64,000 nucleotides of DNA, taken from positions 12,724,084 to 12,788,083 of the forward strand of contig NC_064044.1 in NCBI RefSeq assembly GCF_932526225.1. The letters are read 5' to 3'. The stretch's first letter is position 1, and the number at the start of each line of letters is the position of its first letter. Of this stretch, positions 1 through 11,200 are shown one piece after another. This DNA is from Nematostella vectensis (lineage: Eukaryota > Cnidaria > Anthozoa > Actiniaria > Edwardsiidae). The notes beneath the pieces were generated by a model. The model was not told the DNA's origin. It did not search any database and was given only the letters and a program-made list of their open reading frames with translations. Both the position numbers and the translations under genes were made by a program.

Positions 1-1722
1 GAATAGCAATACATTTACAAGGAAGGGTTAAACACTTGAGCCGGAATGTCGTACCCTGAAAACCACAACAATAAAAATGACCTCATGGCTACATCCTGAA
101 TCGCTAGATTGAAGGAGCCCTGGGACAGACAACTTTGTTTGTATTTTTTTTTTAATATTTGAAGACAAATTATATGACGAAATATCGAAATAACCTTCTA
201 AACAAATTTTTTATACTTCCTTTACCAAATTCAATCGAAAGTATCGTAATATCTTCCTCAAAGCAGGCGATGGAAATGGATGCTTTCTCGCCAGAATTGA
301 CAAAGTGGCGGCTGACATTTTTTTTTTATCCCGGCGAAAAGAAGTGGACATGAATTGCGTGTCGATTGAGCGCCAACTCCAACTCCATTTCCCAAGCCTT
401 TGACCGACATTGTACTGCGCACAATAGATTTGTATTCACCTCTCGCTCAAAGGGTTTAGCGAGGCATAACGAAGCATACAAAAGGTCTTATGTCCAATTT
501 ACAAACAAAAACATGACATACATACTTCGTCATTTTGATCAATGATGCAGTTCTAGCTTAGACCATTTGTTATTTAATTCTCCTAAAACCGAGATCACCC
601 AAAGGCATGTAAAGTACAGAAGGCGGATATGTTTTCGTGGACAATTTGTCCCGGAAATTGGCCCTAAATTGGCCAAGTATTTAACGGCCGACGGTTGAGT
701 GGTCGTTGATATATCGGTATATTTAGAAGTCTATTTCTCGTGCCATGTCAATTCGCAAGGTTGGTATTTGTCAACTATATTCAATTTTTCTTAAAGTTAC
801 TTCGTAAAAGTTTTCAAGAGGGTGTTAGGAAGAGTGTTCTCTTTGATGTCGAAACGATAAAGTACAAAGTGGGCTGTGTTACATTTCAAACATTAAGCAA
901 TCATTGGCGCCAAATGCAGCGGTGATTATATTTTCTGGGTGATATCAAAATATCCGAATAGCAAGCCTACATTTCTTCTGAAAAAAAAAACTTTGTTCCA
1001 CTACTCAACACAAATCATTTGTCTTGAGATATTGGTTGGTTTAGAATGTAACACACAGGCAAAATGGACATAAGTGATTCACGATTTATCAATACACAAC
1101 TTGATTGGCTTTTGTAAACTCAATTTAAATAATTGTGCATTGTGATTTCTTTTCAGAAATCGAATGTAAATACCACAAACGGAACAAATGGCTTCAAAGA
1201 AGGTAAAGTTAAACGCAAATTGGGTTATATCGAGACACAGGAAACAGAACCGGTATTTGGTTTATACTCATTGACTCATTCTACCTTACCAATAAATTTT
1301 GTAATCAAATATGCAATCACAAAACTTAATGATACAACGGCTATCGTAAATCTTTATAATATTATTTTCCAGCGTGCCCACCAGATACTATATCCGAAAA
1401 AAACAAGAGAATATAAAGTACGCAACATGAAAAGTCGTTGGTTGGCCATATATTCATCTAACAAATATTAAAGACTGGGTCTAAGGCAACCATAGATCGA
1501 CCGGACGAACATAAAATATCATGCATTCAATGTGAAATTCCTCTCACTTGTAATTCAACGAAATGTTGAATTTCGTCTTTTAAAAGAGGTGTGATTTGAA
1601 ATCATCGGTTTTATCCGCCGTCACTTGCGGTCAGAGCCGCAGAGCCTTCTGGGTGATTTACCCAGAGTGCGCTAGGAGCGATCCAGGTCCAGTTCCTTCT
1701 CTATTCCTTCACTTATCCACAC
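1..1722. other. Upstream region; possible unplaced 5' exon near 1157-1202
   Basis: AT-rich with no recognised protein domain. A segment after TTTCTTTTCAG (1157) carries ATG at 1188 (MASKK) and a donor GTAAAG at 1203 in phase 0. It would fit the kinase gene only with the acceptors at 1685-1686 or 1691-1692, which share the frame of ATG 1723. This is speculative. Confidence 0.25.
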
Positions 1723-2654
1723 ATGCGTTGTTTGGCAGACGAAGAGCTAGAATTCGAGCCCAGGCCTCCCATCAAGCTTAAGAAGACGCCGTTGGATCAG
1801 GACTATAATGTTCACGAGGAACTGGGGAAGTGAGTGACGTCATTGATAATAAACCAATGTAGTAAGCCTAAAATATTCGCAACTCGCGAGTTGCTGTATT
1901 TTTCATCTATCATCGGTCGCCAATTAATGTTCCAGTACCAAATTCTTATTCACTTTTTCTCCACTTCTATAAAATGACTAGAAATTTGTGTTTTAGGTAT
2001 TCTTTGTGACAAGGAGTTAATCCTTGTGACTATTAATAACTGAAAATACTAATTTCATTTTCAGTAAAACAAGCTACTAAAATGATTCGGGCATTCAGTG
2101 GTAGCTCCTACTCTGAGCCATAAAGTTTCGCGATAAATGTGTTTTTTTAATTAAAAAATGATTGTTATTGTCAGAGGGAAGTTTGGAGTCGTGAAGAGAG
2201 TGACTGACAAGAAGACTGGTACAGTCTACGCTGCGAAATACATCAAGACGTCCGGGGCATTGAGCGGCTCGTCACGTGACGATGTAATGAGGGAGATTGA
2301 CATCATGTCCCGGATGCACCACAAGAGGCTTGTGGGATTGTTGGACGCGTACGACGCCAACAGAAACATCATCATGATTATGGAATTGTGAGTCAGATGA
2401 TGGCGATGGTGATAATGATAGTGATGATGATGATGAAATTAGTATTGGTGATAATAATAGATGTGCTTTTCTCCTGCCACTTGCAGTCAAAAATGATGAT
2501 GATGATTAGGATAAAAAATGATGATGATGATAATGATGATGATGATGATGGTGATGATGATGGTGATGATGATGATGATGATGATGGTGATGGTGACGAT
2601 GTTGATGTTGATGATGATGATGATGACGATGATGATGATGATGACGATGATGAC

Positions 2655-2715
<61 letters not shown>

Positions 2716-5241
2716 GTGATGGTGACAATGTTGATGATGATGATGATGGTGGTGATGATGGTGGTGATGATAATGATGATGTAATGGTGGTGTTAGTGAT
2801 AACGATTATAAGGATGATGATGACGTGTGCAGTTAATATAATAATGACGATGAATAAACATTCCTGAGTATAGTCATAATGACGAGGATGCCAATAAATG
2901 TGTACAAGTATAGCAATGTCGACAATGTCATTCATAGTACTATAGCAACAAACCGTGAAAATATTGTTGTGACGATAGCTAAAAAATGCGCTACAGAAGT
3001 ATCGTGTCATAAGCCGAATTTGTGGCAGGCCCTTTTCAACGTCCCTATGCAGTATAGAAAGATAAAATCACCTGATCACCTACATGCACACTGACACGGT
3101 ATAATATTTCCATAGCATCTCCGGTGGCGAGCTCTTTGAGCGCGTCGTGGATGAGGACTGCTTGACGGAGAAGGAGGCGGCTTACTACATGCATCAGCTG
3201 CTGCAAGGCATCGAGCACGTGCACAAGAAAAACGTGCTTCACTTAGATCTCAAGGTCATAGATTCCACATATATTAACCTTTTCACCTTCTTGTGAATAT
3301 TTTCATCTATTAGGCCCTCACCTATATAATTATTCTTTTTCTTACGTAGACATTTTGCAGGATTAAAACTCGGCTCTAAATACACACGCACCATTAACAC
3401 CAATAACCCTTTTCACATTGTAGACCAGTATAACCCCATGCGCAAAGGCTTGAAAAGTCCACCTGGACCTGCATTTTCAAAGCTGTTTTAATATTTTGAA
3501 AAATTATCTCTAAAAAAAAAAAGAGTGTAAAAACTAGCTAATCTCCGCACCTTATTTTGTGCATTTGAGTTTGCATTTGATTTTTAATCACAGCGAGGAC
3601 GCGGATTCGATTATATTCAGGTGCTAACATACGCTTTCCAACAGGAGCTAATGGAATCAATGCCGTAAATCTTTCGCTAGTTTTGTCTGTGGCTCAAAAA
3701 AGAAAAAGAAAAAGAAAACATTTTCCGTGCAAAAAGCGCAACATTGCTAGAACTTTCTTATTCGCCTGAGCAAAAGACAATGTTGGCAAACAACTCAACA
3801 GCATCTCCAAACATGGCGCATAAAACCAGTTATTTCTACGTAGCTTTGCGGGTTCTTAATTAACAATAAACAATATTTGATTCTGTCGCCTTCAGCCCGA
3901 GAACATCGTCTGTGTGAGCAAGGACAGCTGGGACATTAAGCTCATCGACTTCGGCTTGGCGCAGGAGTACAAGGAGGGATTCAAGATGACGGCTCTCAAG
4001 GGGACCCCGGAGTTCATGGCTCCTGAGGCCGCTAATTTTGAGCCCATCTCCAAGGCAACCGACATGTGGTAAGTGTCAGCGGTATGGTGCGCATGCGTAT
4101 TTGTACTTTCATCACTTAAAGCATCTCGAATCCTAATTGGTTAAAATTGTTAAAACTGTCAACGTTAGCGCGCGTTACACTTTGACGCAAAAACCAATCC
4201 GTTTTTTTTTTCATTTCAGGAGCGTTGGTGTCATTGCTTATATTCTGTAAGTATCAGTGTAACTTCTTCGTTTTTAATAGTATGTGAAGTGACTGAAATG
4301 ACAAATGCGTCTCTTAACATTATTGTCATTTGGTTATTCAAAATACTAAGCTCACAAAGATATCTAAAATTATCTGGAAAATGAACACGTATTTTTCTTG
4401 ATTCTCTGCTTTGATTGGCCTGGCTACAGGCAAAACTAACAAAATGGCGGGAAATTGACGCGCGTTTGTATGAGAAATATATTTTATCTCATTGCTTCGA
4501 GCAGTGTTCTCACCACGGTATTATCCTATCACAAGCCTTTGATGCTATTTTCGTACACCTATTTCAATAAGGTTGCACTCCGAGAATCCTTGTGCGTAAC
4601 GCCCAGTGCTTCATGGGTATCAAATATATCATCAAATACGGCCCATGGATTCTCGGGTGCAACCTTTTTCAATTTAGCCTCCTCCGCAGGCATCTCAAAG
4701 ACCAGAAAAAGAAAAAAAAAGAGGATTGGGTTTCCTGTGGCAAAAAACCTCTCCTTAGTCTCCCTCATCCGCAATTTCGCCACAGGTAACCCATTCTTTC
4801 CGTCCTTTTCATTATGAGTTGCCTGCGGAGGAGGCTATTTTGAATTATCTCTATTTTGCGGTTGCTTTGCTTGTTAGACTGAGCGGATTGTCGCCATTCA
4901 TGGGAGATGACAACAACGAGACGCTCTCTAACGTCAACATGTGCGAGTGGGATTTTGATGACGAGTCATTTGACGTCATCTCTGACCAGGCCAAGGACTT
5001 CATCTCATCGCTTTTAATCAAGAACGCGAAGTAAGTAAAGTTGAAGAAACGGTACGCGCATCTATGGGGGTTCCTTATCCATTTAACGCTTTTTCTTGAA
5101 AAATGAACATTTTTTTTTATCGATTTTTAAAAAAAAACATCCTGTCGCGTAAAATGATTATTATTAGAATTATTGTTGTTTTCTTATTTTCACAGGAAAA
5201 GAAACACTGTCGAGCAGTGTCTCAAGCACGAATGGATGAAG
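1723..5241 (+). CDS. Exons 1-7: kinase domain 1 (MLCK-like Ser/Thr kinase)
   Basis: All core kinase motifs are visible: glycine loop GKGKFGVV (from residue 35), ATP-binding lysine in YAAK (K57), alpha-C glutamate E76, catalytic loop HLDLKPEN (D151), intact DFG (171-173), APE as MAPEA (195-197), and TDMWSVGVIAYILLSGLSPF typical of MLCK, titin-like and DAPK kinases. Leu in place of Arg in the HRD motif is usual for MLCK. Length (about 259 residues) is normal. The domain should be catalytically competent and presumably phosphorylates a myosin-light-chain-like or cytoskeletal substrate (inference). Exon boundaries: phase 2 after GK, phase 2 after MEF, phase 0 after HLDLK, phase 2 at W, phase 2 at IL, phase 2 at AK, phase 0 at WMK. 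Confidence 0.9.
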
Positions 5242-8200
5242 GCAAGTTTCACTGCGAAAAGTGTGTTATGTAAATTGTAAACGAAGTCAGATAGTTCATG
5301 CCTCCTTTTCTTTCCATCCTCGGGTATCCATGGCGTCTCGAGGATGCTTTCTTCCTTTAGTCTAGTTGTAGCCATGTCGCTGCTTTCAGATCGTGACATC
5401 AGTCAAAAGAGCCGAAGCCATGGCTCGTTTATAAATTATATATTACCTCATATACCCAGCTCATGAATTCTTCACATCAATTACAGAAACAGCAAAGTTC
5501 AGAGAGCACCGTGAAGATAAACACGAACAAACTCAAGCAGTTCTTGGCGAAACGCAGATGGCAGGTACGGATCCGTAGAAATAGGACCGGACGAGGACAC
5601 TGGAACGAGAACTCGAAGGGATAAAAGCGGAAAAGATACGAGGCACGGAATCCCTCAACATTTTATTATTGTTGCGTTGCGACTTGTGCATCGATAAAAT
5701 GCTAGTTTTTCGCTCCGCGCCACAATTTGTCCCACTACAAAAACGTAGGCACCTCGTGTTTTTTTTTTTTTACATTTTCAGTTTTTTTATTAATTGGGCT
5801 CCCTGTGGCGAGCTTAACCAGAATCAGCCGAAAGAGGGGTAGGCACAGGAAGCCCGAAATCGATAAAAGCCCTTTTTCCCAATGGAGGAGGCTAACGAAA
5901 ACGTTTGTTGCTTGTTGTAAACTGTAAAAACTGGTCAAATTTGACAGAAAATTTCTGCATTTGCGCAGGGTGTTCGCACCACCCTTGGTCGGCCAAAAAA
6001 TATATTTCTTATTGATGGAAAGGAGCGGATCGATGACAATGGGTGCTCCTAATGTATAACTAACCTAACATTTCTGACCTTCTTTTAGAAATCCATGAAC
6101 GCCATCAAAGCCGTACGTCGGTTGTCTTCCATGAGCAGCCTGCTCGGGATGGCTCGTAAGTCGATCGCGCCATCTCTCGACACCGTTAACGCCACGGAGG
6201 CAGACGAAAACGAAACGAACCCAACCGGCGACTGCGCGGAAATATCCGACGGGGCGACGAAAAATGGCGCTAAAACTGAAAAGAAAAAAGAAGCCGAGAA
6301 AACAGGTTGGAAAGATATCCTTTTTTTTCTATTATTAGAGAAATGTTAATGATCCTTTTTCTTGAGAGGGTTATAATCAAATATCAAATGAAGAAAGCAT
6401 TGGCCTCAGAACATGCAGCCAGAATACATCTTGCGTTGTACATAATCGATGCATTAGCAATGTTACTGTCGTAACATGCTCTTCCATCCCCAACAACAAC
6501 CTCCATTAGGTCCTCTTTCTACTTTCCCCCGAAAGTTCGTCATAGGCTGAGGGCAAACGCTGTTCCTTTCATATGCCTTTCAAGACAAATGAACCAAGTA
6601 GATCTTCCTTTGCACGCATTTGCATTTAAAGTGACGTATAAAAAAAAAACACCGTTTGCCCTAAGCCTAAGTATTCCAAATGAAAATGAACCGAGTCGAT
6701 TGTTCATGTTCATTGGATCACATCCACACTTCTTACAGGCGGGCACACAGGGGTCCGCAGGCTGCGCGCGCACCCTTCCTTGGCGCCCAAAAAGTGGGTC
6801 TCTTCTTATTAAAGAATCTTCAAATACTATACCTTTTCTATATGATACCTATGACTGTGCACCCCCTGGGTACGCCAGTGTTGAACTGCATAAAAATAAC
6901 AACGTTTGTCCAAACTCTTCCTCCATTTCTCTTTTTAATATTTTTTTTGTTCGGGGTGATCATTGTTCCTGTACTGTTAGCATTGTTAAATAATGCACGC
7001 TTTCTTTTCTTACAGCTGAGCCCGCCTTTCTCAACGAACTTGAAGACGTCACTGTAAACGAGGGTGATCCAATTACATTCGAAGTCGAAGTAACTGGAGA
7101 CCCCGGATGTAAAATAGAATGGTTTAAAAACGGAAGTGACGTTGAGGAGAGTGACGTGTTAAAGCTTGTCAATCACGGTAACGGACGTCACTCGCTGAAG
7201 ATCACGGCGTGCGATGACGACTCGATGGGCGAGTACTGTTGCGTGGCGAGTAACGAGTCGGGACGAGTTACCACTGCCAGCTATCTCACAGTAGAAGGTG
7301 AGCCATGATCTAAAAACTTTTTCTCATTTCCCGCCACTCCGAAAGGCAGAGTGCAAGTATAAAAAATATATATAAAACCTCTCAGGCTGAAAGCACTTTC
7401 ACGTACCGTATTTGGTTTATCTAATTATCCTAGATTCAGACCCCTCGATTTGTATTCCCTAACCATCATCTTGCGAGCACAAATTGTCAGTAGGGCTTCC
7501 TCTTTGCTGCTATTGTTCCTAACCATTTAGTTAGGGAAAGACACTAAAGGGAATGCCTGAAGCCTGGGATCCCTTTTGGTACGCCCTAGTCAGCTCTCTT
7601 GTGACTCTTTAAGTCTTCTTAGTGCCACGCTGTTACGCTGTCACCCTGCAATGGTTTATATCAACCTTTAACATCATAGTTCCCGGGGAGCAACAAGACT
7701 TGGAAGACATTGCTGAAGAGGAAGAAGAGGAAGAAGAAGAGGAAAGTGAACCCGAAGGTGACCCCCCTGTTTTCGTACACGAATTTACTGATATTGAAGT
7801 AAAAGAAGGAGAAAGTGTGACGCTAGACGTAGAGGTCAAGGCGGAGCACTACGAGCTTGAGTGGTACAAAAATGCAGTAGACGTGGTTGAAGGGGGGAGA
7901 GTCCGCTTCACCTCAGGGGAGGGGGGTAAGCATGCCCTGGTGATAGAAGAGGTGGAGGACAACGATCAGGGGGAGTACTGCTGCGTGGCGATGAACGATG
8001 CAGGGCGGACCACATGCGCAGGGAACTTGACAGTTGCAGGTACGATAAGAAATCCAGGTACGGTCACAGGGCGAGAGGGTAGGGAAGAATCCGAGGTAGG
8101 GGAGCTCGGATATGAAGACGGGAGGTCCCAGCATATTACGTAACGCCAAGATTCATAACGCCATGATTTATAATTGAATCATGGCGTTACCTTTCTACTC

Positions 8201-11200
8201 TTCGCAGTAACGAAAATCAGCAAAAGGAAAAATGTGAAATACATTTTTGTTTACGATGTGTTGGCGCGCCCATATATGAAATTGTTTAAAAGGTTGAAAA
8301 ATCTTTGATTTGGGGAGATAGGGAGTTGAGGATAAGATATGTCTCTCCTGGGGTATTTTGGAGGTTTAAAATTTTAGGCTCTGTTGAAATTTAAAATTTA
8401 AACAGAAGAGGAAGAGGAGAGTGAAAGTGAAGATGAGACAGATGAAGAATTCTACGAGGAAAAAGTCGTCAAGCTTCGTAAGGAACACATCGAGGACTTC
8501 TACGCTCTGGAGGAGGAGGTCGGACGGGGACGGTTTGGCGTTGTCCGAAAATGCGTCCACCTCAAGACAGCAGTCCATTTCGTCGCCAAGAGCATCAAAG
8601 CGAGGCCGAGCCAGAAAGAGGAGTTTTCACGGGAAATAGACGTCATGAACGAACTACGTCACCCGAATCTAAGCCGCATCCGTGATGCATTTGACAAACC
8701 GCGGGAGATAATCATTGTTATGGAATAGTAAGTATTGGTGACGCCCTGATTTCGATAGAGTAAAATTTCTCCCATTAGAACATTGGAAAGTCTTGGAAAG
8801 TCACACCACGCTGAGAATCTAGATTAGAAAATATATTGAAATTTGGTTTCAAATGAAGAACTGCCTGGCCAATGCGAACGCTTCGAACTAGAAACATTGT
8901 TATTAGCTCTCCTTGCACCGAAACGTTCACTAAAGTCGGTATTGAAATCGATTTTTTTCTGTATTTACTGAATGAGTATGATTCATATGTACAGGGGTTT
9001 ATATGAGACACAATCAGAGTTCTTGATCATCACTCAGATTCTTTGGTATCCCTGATTACAGTAATCGTGGAGGTGATCTTCTAGAGCGAGTCGCGGAGTC
9101 ACCCATGTCTGAGCCAGACGCAGTAGGCGTCGTTGATCAGATCCTGGACGCCGTTAGCTTCATGCACGAGCATGACTACATGCACTTAGACCTCAAGGTG
9201 AGAGTTTTATAGTGAGGAAACGTAGATGGTGTTATCAAGTTAGGGGAAATAGTGTGGAAACGCAGATTATGTTATCAAGGTGAGAGGAAATAGTGATGGA
9301 AACGTAGATGATGTTATCAAGGTGAGAGCAAATAGTGATGGAAACGTAGGTGATTTTATCAAGGTGAGAGGAAATAGTGAGGAAATGTAGATGATGTTAT
9401 CAAGGTGAAAGGAAATAGTGAGGAAACGCAGATTATGTTATCAAGGTGAGAGCAAATAGTGATGGAAACGTAGGTGATTTTATCAAGGTGAGAGGAAATA
9501 GTGAGGAAATGTAGATGATGTTATCAAGGTGAGAGCAAATAGTGATGGAAACGTAGGTGATTTTATCAAGGTGAGAGCAAATAGTGATGGAAACGTAGGT
9601 GATTTTATCAAGGTGAGAGGAAATAGTGAGGAAATGTAGATGATGTTATCAAGGTGAGAGCAAATAGTGATGGAAACGTAGGTGATTTTATCAAGGTGAG
9701 GGGAAATAGTGATGGAAACGTAGATGATTTTATCAAGGTGAGAGGAAATAGTGAGTAAACGTAGATTTTATTATTTCTAATGTGAAAAACAAACATTTGT
9801 CGCGTCAGCTAAGTCAAGCAGGCGGAGGCACATGGACGATACGGTACCTCCCGTCCTCAAACATTTATTTTCTTCAAACAGAGTGACTTTTTATTTTTTT
9901 CACTTAAAAAGGGGGCTGGATATACATCAAATCCACCCCTCCCCCCCTGTATCCGCCCCAGAAGAAGGTAGATGTTATTATTTCTAATGTAACAAACGTA
10001 GACGTACATATACCTAAACCTCAAGGTCAGAGGAAGCTGGGGAAGATAGTTGCTTTGATCAAGGCTAGAGGGGCCAGGGGAAAGTAGATAGTTATTTCTA
10101 ATACAACGTAAGTAGATATATGACGTACATGCACCTCTATATCTAATGTGACAAACGTAGACGTTAATGCATATTGACATCAAGGTGAGAAGAAGAACGG
10201 AGAGAAAGGTAGATGGTATTACCAATGAAGGAAACAAACTTACATACGTACATGCATCTAGTTTATGTGAGATAAGACCCAGGGATAGAAAGTTGATGAT
10301 GTCGAGGTTACCGATTGTACCCCTTTAGTAATAGATTGATTGATATACTGACTTTCCTTCAGCCAGAGAATGTGATGTTCAAACGCGAAGGAGGATCCCG
10401 TGTCAAGATTATCGACTTTAGTCTGACTCGTAAATACAACACAAAGGTCGATACCAAGATCTCATACGGGACTGCCGAATATGTTGGTACGTACAGAAGG
10501 CAGCAGGACTGGTGCCCCATTTGAGACAGGAGTCCACCAACTTAACCCCACCATATTCCCATATGTCGACCCTCTCCCTCCGCACTTTCTAATTGTCAAA
10601 TTTCTCCTGGCGCGCACACTAGAGGGTGCGCAGGAAGAACCGTAAAAATCATCCTTTTCCCATCTGATAACTATGACGAATTGAAGGTATCTCTTAAATT
10701 GGGCTGGCCTAAATCTATCATGAGAATTTGTTTAACGTCTTGTGTATTTTCAGCACCTGAAGTCGTCGCCTACGATCGAGTCACTCCCTATACAGACATG
10801 TGGTAAGAAAACCAATTCTGAACCTATATATTTCCATGGACCACGGTAAACTCAACAATTCTCCATTAGAGGAGAGTCGGAAGCTCTCAATTAAAGGGGT
10901 AGCGTCATGAGTTTTTGGTGGCCACGGTTAACTCAACAATCCACTTTTAGATGAGAGACGGAAGCTATCTTTAAGTATCACACATGAATCTTTGCTTTAG
11001 TCATCTGGCTGATATATTTAACAAAAGTCATGAGGCTATTTTTAAGTGTGGCCCACAGGCGTATGATGAAGCCCCTTTAAACAGCCTCGGTCAGCCGCCA
11101 TTTTGTCAGTAACCCTAGCAAAGTACCAATTGCGAAAATGCATCCATATCCTTCGGCAGATTTGGGGAAACCAAAGCGATATTTTTCGATTGAATTTAGT

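Noticed and set aside
2388-3010. Long Asp/Met/Ser open frames on both strands
   Set aside because: They are the three frames of a GAT microsatellite within an intron; no other coding signal.
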